Shown here: piece after piece, positions 48,319 to 59,342 of the stretch
How the letters are laid out: each line of letters opens with the position of its first letter
How positions within the stretch are numbered: position 1 is the first letter of the stretch
Assembly: GCF_003473485.1 (NCBI RefSeq)
Contig: NC_053042.1
Span: 48,633,762-48,697,761, forward strand
Origin: Medicago truncatula
Taxonomy: Eukaryota; Streptophyta; Magnoliopsida; Fabales; Fabaceae
Reading direction: 5' to 3'
Length of the DNA stretch: 64,000 nt
Program-made: the position numbers and the translations under genes
The notes under the pieces: model-generated
Database searches by the model: none
Told to the model about the DNA's origin: nothing
The model's input: the letters and a program-made list of their open reading frames with translations, nothing else

Positions 48319-48452
48319 GACAAGTACTAGTGGTAGTGTGTGGTCTTCTACGAAACTTAAGCAGCAGAAATAAAAGACCTTTTCTACTCTAGTTTGTTTG
48401 GTTCCTCGTTCCTTCGTTGAACCTACATAAAGTGAAGATTTTATTTTAGGGG

Positions 48453-48636
48453 AAGAGAAATGATATTTGTACAACTATTTTCTAACAATTTTTTGACAAT
48501 TTTTTCTCTCATACTCACATTATACTCTTATTCTCTCTCTTCCTTTTTTTCTCTCCATTGTTTTTGACCAATGAAAAGAGAAAAAAAAAGGTTATCACAT
48601 AAGTTGTCTCATTTGGTTGTTCAAATAACACTATTC
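48453..48636. mobile_element. MITE, same family as 19089-19273
   Basis: 184 bp flanked by TTTAGGGG on both sides (48445-48452, 48637-48644). Ends AAGAGAAATGATATTTGTAC and, reversed, GAATAGTGTTATTTGAACAA. The interior CTCTCATACTCACATTATAC block is shared with the earlier copy. Confidence 0.75.
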
Positions 48637-48644
48637 TTTAGGGG

Positions 48645-49254
48645 AATTACTACGTAAAGGGAAGATTTTAATTTATTATCTTGGTTGTGGTTGTATAAGT
48701 TATTTTGGGTTGTTATAAAATTTTCAAATTTTACATTTCGTCCTTGTGGATATTGTTGAGTATATATATATATGGTTTTGCTAGAAGACATATTTTAAGT
48801 TTAATACATCCGTTGGTCCTTTAATTTATTTTATTTTCTCAGTTTGATCCCTTAACTGTTAAATGTTTCAAATTGGTCTTTTATCTATGTTTTGTTAGTA
48901 AATTTGGTCATATTTTGTTAATTTTAACTCATTTAAAAAGGAGACCGTTGGATAAATGAGGTATATCAGATCTAACCGTGTATCATCAACATCTAATTTA
49001 TTTTACTATTATTCATCTTCTTCCTCATCTTCATCTTCATACAAGCCTCATACGATAATCGACACACTATACATCATGCTACTTTTACAAATCATAAAAC
49101 AAAAAACAAAAAATCAAAACCAAAACGATAGACAAATACAATGATTATTTTCCCTCTCAAAAAAGTATATAATGATTATTTTTCTGATTCCTCAAAAAAT
49201 GATTTTTTTTCTGATTTTTTTTTTTTTTTTTTTATCAAACATAGTATATAAAAT
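48645..49254. other. Spacer between HIPP 3 and HIPP 4
   Basis: At 48800-48945 there are TTGATCCCTTAACTG- and GGTCCTTTAATT-type phrases, resembling one arm of the Mutator-like foldback family at 58884, but no matching second arm. Poly-T at 49201-49233. Confidence 0.45.
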
Positions 49255-50132
49255 TTAGAGGATGACACAGCCATTAGGATCCTCTTCAACGCTTATGGCA
49301 CAGCAGTATTGTGGTTGCATCTGATGATAATAGGTAGAGGTAGGTGTACTATAGTACATGAAAGGATTAATTATCATTGGTGGATCTTTCTTATCATCTT
49401 CATTCTTTTTATCATCTTTTTTAGGTTCTTCTTTCTTTTCCTCTTTAGCTGGTCCAACTGAAAGTATTTCAGCATGACATAACTTTCTTAGCTTAGCCAC
49501 TACAAGTACTGGGTCGGTATCTCCTACTAAGGTCATTTTCTTGTCTTTGTCTACTTCAACTGACTCAACCCCTGCAAAATTATTAAAATACAATCTAAGT
49601 ATATATATATATATATATATCACTAAAATAAAAATCGAGAAATCATTGATTCTACGAATTGGATTGTTGTCACATATGAATTGTCCAATTGAAATCAAAC
49701 GATTCAAATTTTAATAGTGATTTTATTTTTTAATTCTAAAATACCGAACTTAATCTAGTATATGGCTAACTGCGTGCAGTCATGAGATTTTGACTGCACA
49801 TGACATTGATATTGATGGTATATGATCAATAGAATTTTTTTTTCTGTACCGGAAAGGCCAGAGACTGCCTTCATAGCTTTTTGTTTGATTTTGTCTTCAT
49901 GAATCTCCAACTTTAGCACAATTTTCTGTTAAAGAAAAAATCTAGTTGTTAGAACTGTACACTCACTATCTTTCTAAATTCTAAGTCTCAAACTAAGATT
50001 ACCAAAGAAGTACTTCAACTTTAGGCTTGAAATTGTGCATAAGAAAAGGAAAATTTACCAATCGTGCATTAGATATGATCAAGAAGATAAAAGAGTGGTT
50101 TTAATCAGGGTAAAGTATTAACTAACCTTCAT
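49255..50132 (-). CDS. HIPP 4, CaaX CVIL
   Basis: Exons 50132-50127 (ATG AAG), 49925-49850 and 49571-49255; 399 nt, 132 residues, in phase. HMA fold: KIVLKLEIHEDKIKQKAMKA, VESVEVDKDKKMTLVGDTD, VLVVAKLRKLCHAEILSV. It lacks CxxC. Linker and tail are shorter than in HIPP 2 and 3, and the end is CVIL. Leu in the last place favours geranylgeranylation over farnesylation by the general CaaX rule. The exon 2 donor reads TCCG|GTACAG instead of TCAG|GTATTG, still GT. Intron 2 contains a short TA microsatellite (about 49601-49620). Confidence 0.9.
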
Positions 50133-50290
50133 ATTGATATGGAAGCTTATAAGCCAAGGTAGAAGAAACTCTTGATGTAAATTGTAATAGAAGGGAAAGA
50201 ATGAAGAACTAGGGGGATTGAAGTGGTAATAGGAAGAGATAATTTTCAATTTGAAGTTAAGTTATGAAGTGAAGATGATAATTTGAGACT

Positions 50291-50337
50291 TATTTATAGT
50301 AAGGTAAGGAAGACTTGATGATCGAAGCAGGGGTCAA
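50291..50337 (-). promoter_or_regulatory. HIPP 4 core promoter: TATA and W-box
   Basis: CTATAAATA at 50291-50299, 159 bp upstream of ATG, and TTGACC at 50332-50337 (minus strand). The second W-box present in HIPP 2 and 3 is lost. Confidence 0.5.
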
Positions 50338-51500
50338 CCCAAAATAGTACAAATTCGTGGTTTTCCTCGAAATTTAAGCAGCAGAAATAAAAGACTTTTT
50401 ATAACCTACTAGTTTGTCTTATTTCCAAATTTCATGTTTCATCACCTACAAAATATAAATTAAACGAGTGAAACAAAATTGATGTATTTAAATCAAATAC
50501 ATTAATTTTCTTTGATTCATTTTTGTTTATATTGTACTAATAGATAGAGTACTATTTGTAAATTGTCTAAAACATCAACGACAATTGACGTTATTTTTTA
50601 AAAGTAGAAGTTTATGGTCGTCTTTGTAATCACAATAAAAGAAAAATTTAATTGATATCAATTTAAAAAAAGGAAAATGTTACGTAGACATCATTTATTC
50701 TCATACACCCTTGTACACCCCATACATTAGGAAGAGAGAAGAGAAGAGAAAAGAGAAAATGTGTTTGTGCGGGGTCCATGTGGCTACATGTCAGATTTTT
50801 GTATGGGTGTCAAATGGTGTATTGCCACCTAAGGAAATGTATGTATCATAACTCTTAAAAAAAAATAGGAAAACTATTTTGTGTCAAAATAACCTTGTTC
50901 ATGTCATTGTTTCATTTCATGAATTTAGAAAAATACTATTGCAACTTTCTACTTCCGAAGCCAGCGACAGTGAAGTCGCTGTTAGAGTTTAGATGACTAA
51001 TTTTGACCACAAATGCGAAGATAATCCAATCCATCTATTAAGATGGTCCCATAATACTTGTCCAAGTTTATTTTTCATATAATTTTAATATTTAGTTTTT
51101 GACTCTTAAAATAGTATATCTAAATTACCAACTACTATATTTGACTAATACCTCAAATTCGTCCTTGAATTTTAAAAAATTGGTCCAATTCGTCCCTGAA
51201 TTTACAAAATGTCAATCAAATTAGTCTCTCCGTTAAGTTGGTCTGTTAACGGAGGTGACGTGTAACGTTAACCTCTTACAAGGCTTACCACGTCAGATGC
51301 CACGCAAGCAGGGACCAAATTGATTGATTTACAGAAAATTGCCAAGAACCAAATTGATGGATTTTCAGAAAATTACCAACGACTCTTTATCATTAACGGC
51401 TCTTTCCCCTCTTCCTCATTAACAACTCTTTCTTCCCCAAATATATAAATTTGGAACCCTAATGTTATAATTTATCACATAGAGTTCAAAATCCCCCAAA
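50338..51500. other. Intergenic region with Mutator-like terminal-repeat debris
   Basis: No gene. At 51148-51370, phrases such as TCGTCCTTGAATTTTAAAAA and, inverted, GGGACCAAATTGATTGATTT resemble MULE terminal repeats, but no clean pair or target duplication was found. Around 50670-50860 a TGTACACCCCATAC / GTATGGGTGTC pair suggests another small decayed element. Confidence 0.4.
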
Positions 51501-51812
51501 TTTCTTCCATGAATTGATGTCAATGTTCTTCCCCAATTCAAAAAACTTAAAACCCTAATTTTTTTATTTAATTCGAAATTCAAAAATCAGTGGTCATTGT
51601 TGAAGATTCGGTGTTCAGAAATGATGGGTGGAAGAAATGCAAGGTTGATGGAGAAGCCAAAGGATAGGGGCAAAGAAGAGGTTTGGAGGGCAAGCTTGAT
51701 GGATAAAGTTGATTGTGTAGGAAGTGAGCTTAGGTTGATTAAGATATTGATAGGAGTATTTTGTTTGATTGAGTTGTTTAAAATGCTATTGTATTGTGTC
51801 AAGTCCATGTAA
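51438..51812 (+). other. Small ORF with upstream TATA, possible transposon-carried fragment
   Basis: A TATATAAAT at about 51441 is followed by a gene-like leader and a 71-residue frame (51597-51812). The frame has a charged helix (EEVWRASLMDKVDCVGSEL) and a hydrophobic C-terminal helix (LIKILIGVFCLIELFKMLL). This coiled-coil plus membrane tail resembles the C-terminus of plant GRF zinc-finger proteins often carried by transposons, but the finger itself is absent. Assignment is weak. Confidence 0.25.
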
Positions 51813-52219
51813 TGTTGTAATGAAAAGAAGTTGTCAATGAATGAACCAAACCCTTATGTCAAAAAAATTCAATCAAATTGGTCCTTCAATTATATGCATA
51901 TCCATCATATCGATCTTCAAATTAGTGAAAATATCATCAAATAGGTCCTTGAATTTTCACAATAGATATCACTGTGATCCTTGGTGCATACATTTGTTGA
52001 ACAAAGTAAAAAGTAAAAGATAGACATTTTGTATACCATCATAAGTCATATATTTGATGTTCATAAGCCATTACATAGCCAAAAAAAATAACATTACATA
52101 GTCATCAAGTCATCAAATTATTTGATGTTCTTAAGTGATTACATATCCAAAAACGCATAAACTAAACAAGTCCAAAAAGCATTAATTAAACTAGTCCAAA
52201 ATCATAATTTAAACATGCA

Positions 52220-52433
52220 TCAATGCTTTGGAAATCCTGGAGTTGGGATAAACTCCGTGTATTGGAGTTGAGTAGAAGCGGATGACCCGTAATTTAGATT
52301 TGAAACTCTAATAACTCCAGGAGCAGTTGGATTTTGTGGAGCAGGACCCCTCAGTGGTGTTTGTTTATGCATGTCATTTGAAATCATTGGTCCTCTCATG
52401 CCATATCTCCTTGTACTCATTCTCTGCAAATAA
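52220..52433 (-). pseudogene. Possible terminal exon of unknown, probably transposon-derived gene
   Basis: On the minus strand an acceptor-like TTATTTGCAG precedes a frame running MSTRRYGMRGPMISNDMHKQ, a Pro-rich part and IPTPGFPKH before a stop at 52220. The open frame upstream of it runs into the Mutator-like element at 52499 and is not meaningful. Family not recognised. Confidence 0.25.
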
Positions 52434-52498
52434 AATCCAGAGACTATTATAGCCATTAAATAAGTAACAAATACATATAGTGTGACTAATATAACAGA

Positions 52499-53324
52499 GA
52501 CTATTACTTTTCCCACCCTACGGTCTTCTCCCGCGCCCTGTAAAATTTCCAAAAATGCCCTTGTGTATTCCAGATTTTAAAATCCAGATTCATGTTTACT
52601 ATTTCAAATTTTATAATCCGGACAATTTTTATGTATAATCAGCCATCAGACTCTCACATTTCAGCAGTTTTGAGTTTTGTTTTTAAAAACAACAAAAAAA
52701 TTAAGTAAAAAATGCTAAAAATCTGTCAAATAAAATCATAAAAATATAAAAATAGCACCAAAAAATTCTAAAAATTAAATAAAACTAATGCAAATTTTTT
52801 CATATTTTTCTGAGAATATAAAAAATGGATCTAAACGATGGAATTTTGGATTTTGAGGGGCGGAGTCTCATAAGAAGTCCCTTCTAAGGGAGTCATGGTC
52901 CTTGAATTTTTTCTGATTTTTTGGGCAAGTTTCGGAGCAATCCGATCAAGTAGCCCGAAAACCCGGTTTTTAACTAAGAACAGGTAACAATGACCCAAAA
53001 CAGAAGGATGAGAGTTAGGAAGATTAATATTGTCCCTGAAATGACTATCCATGTTACAAACATGTTTAGAATTTGTGCTGATACAGTTCGGATTATACAA
53101 TCCGAACTATTTTACATTGAAAAGGGGGTGTTTAGGGGGTTTCCGGATTATGTAATTCGGAAACATCATGTAATGGCCCTCTTTTTTGAAGTTTTCGGAT
53201 TACAAAATCCGGAAAAATCCGTTACTCATTTTTTCGGATTATATAATCTGGAATGCTCCGAGGATAATTTTGAAAAAAAAATAGGACGCGCGAGGAAAGA
53301 CATAGGGTGGGAAAAGTAATGCTC
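52499..53324. mobile_element. Mutator-like element with internal palindrome series
   Basis: 826 bp. Inverted ends GACTATTACTTTTCCCACCC and, reversed, GAGCATTACTTTTCCCACCC. A perfect 9-bp duplication TATAACAGA flanks it (52490-52498, 53325-53333). The interior has at least four copies of a CGGATT-NNNN-AATCCG palindrome in 170 bp (53086-53107, 53141-53162, 53193-53214, 53232-53252) and two weaker ones on the left (about 52570 and 52610). No transposase. Confidence 0.85.
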
Positions 53325-53333
53325 TATAACAGA

Positions 53334-53420
53334 TTTGCTGAAGCGGCCTAGTGGTTTGAATGTAAGCTAACATTACCCCGTCTTGGGTTTAACACCCAGG
53401 TTGCACATTTTTTTTTTCTT
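53334..53420 (+). mobile_element. Possible short SINE
   Basis: GCGGCCTAGTGGTTTGAATG (A-box-like), then CTTGGGTTTAACACCCAGG (B-box-like), then a T-rich tail. The tail is T- rather than A-rich and no target duplication was seen, so this is tentative. Confidence 0.35.
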
Positions 53421-54339
53421 TTCCTTTTTTCTTCTTTTAGGTTGAATGTGGTCTTCTTGTTTTTTTTTTCTTCCTTTTTTCTTCTTTAATTAATATTTTT
53501 AGTATGAATGAGTTTTGATTTAGATATTAGAAAAATTATCTTATATTTTATTAAAGGCCTATTTTAATATAAGAATCGAGCCTCCAATTACAAAGGAACG
53601 ACACTAGTGCAAAACATATTCACACTCTTACTGCAATGAAGAAAAAGAAAAGCATTATTGATTCAAACTTGAATAATCCACTTTGACTTGGTGGTGTTTG
53701 TATGTCATGTTCGGGACATTAAACATGTGCTTCTTAGGAGGCAACCTAGGTCCTTTCTCTACTTTATTTTAAATTTATGTAAGTGTCTGATTTACATATC
53801 ACTTTTATTTCCTGTCGAGCTTAGTGTATCGCTTATGGTGAAACTTTGATATTTGATTGTCCTTAAGGTATCAGTTTCCTAAAAAAAATCAGTTTGATAA
53901 CACTTATGGTTGAATGATCGGAATCTCAAGGTGCTAAAAAGTTGAGACATCAAAATGTGACTGCTAGGGATATCATGAAAATTTAAGAGAATATGAAGGG
54001 GAGGGAGAGGGGTGTTTGAATTGCAATTGTTGGCTGACTCAACTTTAAGAAAGCTGGGTGAACTCGTAGCTAAAAATATGTCTTCGTTCGCTCTCCTCTT
54101 ATAATCCCAAATTTAATTTTATACCATATTTTAAGGAACTAGAAAACTAAGTACTAATGTAATTTTACTCAATTGTTTTGTTAAACAATTATCATACAAT
54201 TAGAAAAGGCGGGTAGCCATACACATCAGCGTCTATCTTTTACTAGAAGACTAGAAGATAATATGAATGGTTGCATGATTGGCCCCAGAGATATTGAGGC
54301 ATAATGCTAAATTTTATGATGATGCTCTTTTGAAGATCA
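53421..54339. other. AT-rich spacer
   Basis: T/C-rich tracts near 53410-53490, otherwise no gene or bounded repeat recognised. Confidence 0.4.
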
Positions 54340-54348
54340 TAATTCATA

Positions 54349-54875
54349 GATTTAATTACACTTTTGGTCCTTGCATTTTGACCAACTTACGAAAATGGTT
54401 CTACCTCTTTTAAATTGAACAAAATCGTCCATAAACTATATGTTTTTTGCAGTTTTAGTCCTACCTCATATTTTCAACTCCAGAAACGCATAGAAATAAC
54501 AGTTTTAGACTTACCCTCTATGCTCAACCATGAAATAAACAATGAATAAAGCATGCGGGTACAAAGAATCCACTGTATTCAACACACTAACTTCTGAGAT
54601 ATGTTTTAAATTAAGGTTTTTTGGTTAGTGTGTTGAATAGAGTCGATTTCTTGTACCCACATGCTTTATTCGTTATTTATTTCGTGGTTAAGCATAGGGG
54701 GTAGGTCTAAAACTGCATAAACGGCTATTTCTCTGCGTTTCTGGAGTTGAAAATAGGAGGTAGGACTAAAACTGCAAAAAACATGATAGTTTAGGACGGT
54801 TTTGTTCGATTGGAAAGAGGTATGACCATTTTCGTGAACTGGTCAAAATGCGAGGACCAAAAGTGTAATTAAACC
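54349..54875. mobile_element. Mutator-like foldback element
   Basis: 527 bp that is almost entirely two inverted arms of about 240 bp around a short centre (about 54585-54625). Ends are GATTTAATTACACTTTTGGT and, reversed, GGTTTAATTACACTTTTGGT. TAATTCATA flanks both sides (54340-54348, 54876-54884). A transcript would form a long hairpin. Confidence 0.85.
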
Positions 54876-55121
54876 TAATTCATAATAGTACTTTAGTAAA
54901 ATTACTTTATTTTAATTTTACTTAAATTTTTCATACGTTTTATGCACAAAATCATATATAAAACTAATTTAATCAAATTCATTTGATATTTCTTTTTCTA
55001 TTGATGATAAAATCAATCAATTTAATCTTTGTCGAGACAATATTAATTTTCAATAATATTTTATTAATTTTAGTAGAATATTTTTTTTTATAAAGTAATT
55101 TTTTATCAATAGTAGAATATA

Positions 55122-55371
55122 CTCCTTCCGTCCCAGTTTAACTGACTCATTTGTAAAAAAAATATTGTCCCAAGAATTTTGACTCATTTCAATTTTCAAT
55201 ACAACATTAATTACTTTTTTCCAAATATAGCTTTAATTAATACTACTTTCACAACTCCTAATTCAATATTTGAAAAAGATACTCAAAACTATTTTTCTCT
55301 CTTTCCTTTATACACTTTTCTTAATTTGTGTGAAATGAAAAATTAGTTCAGTTAAATTGGGACAGAAGGAG
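55122..55371. mobile_element. Stowaway MITE, family B
   Basis: 250 bp flanked by TA. Ends CTCCTTCCGTCCCAGTTTAA and, reversed, CTCCTTCTGTCCCAATTTAA. The interior differs from the family at 44298 and 45608. Confidence 0.85.
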
Positions 55372-55694
55372 TATAAGACACTTTTATCATATATATCATG
55401 GAGGTTGCTAACTTAAAGCAACCTAAAAACATTAAAGTAGAAGTTAACAACGGTAAACCTTTTCATTTGAAAAAAAAAATAAAATTACCACTATTTTAGA
55501 TCACTTTTAAAATAATGGATTATGTAAATTTTATTTTCAAACCAAAAGCAATACTGTAAATGTTTCAATGTGGCTTTTGAAATTTTGCTCTTCAGCCAGC
55601 ACAAAACACTCGCACCCTGCAGTTATCCAAAATGTTCATGCATTAGTTAACTAGCGCAAGTGTAAACCTAGTGCGCAAGTTAAGTAGCGTTGCG

Positions 55695-58477
55695 TGTAAC
55701 ACTCCTATTTCTATTAAAGCAATTAAACATGCGAATAATACATTTATTCAAGAAATAGAGATTACGTCTTATTCAAAATTCAAAAACCGATAGACATGTA
55801 TGTAAACCTCAACAGTTACAACGGAATATAAATCAAAGTGATCAAATATATACATGCCATGAGCAAATAAATCATATCCCAAAGATAAATCTCAAAACCC
55901 AAACATACGGATAGTCAACAACACAATAATAATCCAAATGAAAATATAAACAACCTAATCTAGACCGACACGACAAGCCTAGATCAGAGCCGACACGACA
56001 CCGATATCGGAGGAAGCTCCCGATATCCCAAGCAAAGACTCACCGAGACTGCTCCTGCACAACGTCTACTCACCCATACAGGCAAGTAGGCGGTTAAAAT
56101 CACTGGGGTAAGCATTACATTATCATAATCCAGATAATAATCAAATTCAATAATATCATGTATTTGAATAATATTATTCATGCATAGATACTTACATTGC
56201 AACTTGATAACTCATATCAACATATATCAATCACATGAAAAATTATCCAATCATAAATATTCATTCACAAACATCAATTATTGAACAATTATCCACTCAT
56301 AGTTATTCATTCACAAGCATCGATCACAACATCATCAATAATCATTCATCTCATTCCATCACCAATCACGAATTTCACATAAGACTCATGTTATGATATG
56401 CACTTGTTGACACATAAATGCATGTGGTACCAAATCTCCAAAAGGTCATCACCTCCGATGGACAAGTCAACATCGCATGTAAGGGGTCACTCCTTACATA
56501 ATCTCCGAAGTAAAAGAGCCGGACTCTTTTACAACAACTCGACTATGATGCATGGACATGTGTAAGGACTCGATAATGCGACAACAAATCACAATCTCAA
56601 CTCAATATATAGGACAACACCCAATTATATTGATCATCTCCACAACATTGCATTACCAAGGAAACATGTCCACACACAATTAAATCATAGTATTCATCAT
56701 CACATATCAACATGATTATCAATAATCATCAATGTCATTCAACATCAACTACCACATTTAGTTTCACCACTTCAAACATTCCTTACATTCTAGTAAGATA
56801 GCATACACATCTCATGATGAACATCATATTCAATACTCAACTAGCAATCAAAAACTTTCATATAGTCATACAACACTAAATATGAAAGATTTATAAGGTG
56901 ATTGGCTTAAAAGGATATTTTCATCAATGTTCGTCTCTCTTTAACATTTTACAAGAATCTTCCATTTTCAAAACCAAAACAAATAAAACTCAAGGAAACC
57001 AATCACTACCATTTTCAGTAATCATATAATCTCTATTCTATCTTAATCCCATTTCATTTCCTTGAAGATTCCATTTTCCAGAAAAATCAACGTTCTTGAA
57101 CAATTTTCAAAGTTAAGTTTTGATTTTACAAACCAAGTCCAAATTTCATTCAAGGAAGTGTTCCAGTAGGATTAATTGTACAAACAGTGATTATATAAGT
57201 TAAAAGAACTGTTTTAAGAAGTTCGGATTGGCCCTCGGAAGCTCGGAACAAAGTTTTAAAAGTGCTGGAAAAAGTTCTGCACGCTTAAGCGTCCACCAGC
57301 ACGCTTAAGCGTCCAACTTCCAGTAGCTACTGTGACTGCACGCTTACCAGCTCAGTTACAGCACCCTTAAGCGTGCATTCATCAGACAGCAACTAGCGTC
57401 GCTTAAGCGACCATTCAAAATTCTACAGAACAAAAGTTACGGGTTTCACCCATTTTTCACCCAAAACTCCCAATTTTGATCTCCCAATACCCAAACATGT
57501 TTCCAAAGAATGTTTATAGGTCATATAACTCACAAGGGTACTCGAAAACACATTGAACATGAAAATCAATCTCACTTTTAGCCAATTCACCAAATCAACC
57601 CATTTACATAAAACACCAACAACAATTCAAATTCTCATAATCAATTCATGAATATGCATACCCAAGCAGTGATTCATCAACAATAACATCAATTGAGCAA
57701 GAATCAAATCTCAAATTAACCATAACTTAGCAAAATTCACCAATTGAGCACAATTTTCACAACTTATCATTTTTACATATTTGAACATGTAATTTCACCA
57801 ACAATCATACAATTATCATCAATTCATGCATACAAACGTAACATCACAGTAAGAACACGAATCTAGCATGAATTGTTCATCAACCCATTTTCATACAACA
57901 TGAGAAAATGCAAAATCACATGATTATGATAAAGACTAACCCCCTTACCTTAAATGAAGATTAGACCAAACCTAGGCTTCAATTTAGCTCCTAAGCTTTC
58001 CCAATTGGATTCTTCAAGTTCTTCTCTCCAAACCCTTATCTTCTCTTCCCACTTTCTCTCTCTAGAAATGTTTTGTGAAATGAAAATGATTTGGTTATTC
58101 TAACACTACCCTAGTGTTATCTCTACTAATGGGCTTAACTTAGTTTCTAGTGGGCTTAACCCATTTCTATTCAAACCAAAAATATTACTACACTCCAAAC
58201 GATATTTTAATTAATAACGGTAAAATGTCACTAACGGTAAAATCTCGACTTTCTCTAGTACTTAATGAAATAACCATTCTCACTAATTACTAAAAGCAAT
58301 TCCCACTAAAAATTATAATTTTACCCATCCTCACAAAATTACCAAAATACCCTTCTAATACGGTAATCCACGTAAATGCACCCGATGACAATTAAATACA
58401 CACAAGCACAAATAATCACACACAAACACATAATAAAAGTAATTAAAATAAATCTAGCTAAAAATCGGGCTGTTACA
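55695..58477 (-). mobile_element. Solo LTR, 2.8 kb (probably Ty3/gypsy Tekay-like)
   Basis: 2783 bp from TGTAACACTCC to GGGCTGTTACA, the TGTAACA...TGTTACA termini common in large plant chromovirus LTRs. TTGCG flanks both sides (55690-55694, 58478-58482), so it is one LTR left by unequal recombination, not a fragment. No internal region, PBS or ORF of note. In minus orientation (start TGTAACAGCCCGATTTTTAG) a TATATAA at about 57193 lies downstream of a cluster of CGCTTAAGCG palindromes (57285-57415). The orientation is inferred from that arrangement. Confidence 0.85.
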
Positions 58478-58482
58478 TTGCG

Positions 58483-58883
58483 CACGTTAAGTGGCGCAAA
58501 ATGACTACTTTTTTATTTATTTATTCTAAAATATTTTATTTACTTTATTCTAAATTATTTGGTCACTTTATTCTAATTTATTTATGCACTTAAAATAAAT
58601 TCGATTTTATTCTAATTCAATTTTTATTGATTCAATACATAATCATAAACATAAAATAAATGCAAAAATAAATACAAATAAAAAAAATTAATAAATATAA
58701 CTCTTATTTTATTAATATGATTCTAACATTACAATAATTAATAGATATATTTTACCCTCTTCGGTATATACCAATAGCTCTTGGGGAAAATAGTGATCCG
58801 TTATGTTGGGGAAAACGGCATCAAGACTCATTGAGTTAAAATTAAATTTGGTTCCTTTTATACCCCCATGATGATTCTTTTTA
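58483..58883. other. AT-rich spacer
   Basis: TTATTCTAA phrases repeat several times (58510-58615). No gene seen. Confidence 0.4.
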
Positions 58884-59333
58884 GGCTTAATTATCTTTTT
58901 GATCTTCAAACTATTTAATTGGTATCAGATTGATCCTCTAACTAAAAATTGATTTATTTCGGTCCTATAAGTTTCTCACTGTTACTACATTTAATCATTT
59001 CTGTTAGTTTTATTCAAATAAACGTTAAGGTTTTGTTATGTGGATATTTGACCTCTTGTTTCACACATACATATAAACCATAACAGTTACCAATAATATC
59101 AGTCACTATTTAATCATAATACCTTAACAAGGCATAGGACCAAAATGATACTAATAAATAAAGTTAGAGGACCCACATAACACAAACTCTAACGTTTATT
59201 TGAATAAAACTAACAGAAAGGACTAAATGTAGTAACACTGAGAAACTTAGATGACCGAAATAAATCAATTTTTAGTTAGAGGACCAATCTGATACCAATT
59301 AAATAGTTAGAGGACCAAAAAAGTAATTTAGCC
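58884..59333. mobile_element. Mutator-like element with long inverted arms
   Basis: 450 bp with arms of about 175 bp. Ends are GGCTTAATTATCTTTTTGAT and, reversed, GGCTAAATTACTTTTTTGGT. TTCTTTTTA flanks both sides (58875-58883, 59334-59342), a 9-bp MULE duplication. No coding capacity. Confidence 0.85.
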
Positions 59334-59342
59334 TTCTTTTTA

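Noticed and set aside
55695..58477. Host gene or long noncoding RNA in a 2.8-kb ORF-poor block
   Set aside because: TG...CA-type termini and a perfect 5-bp target duplication explain the block as a solo LTR.
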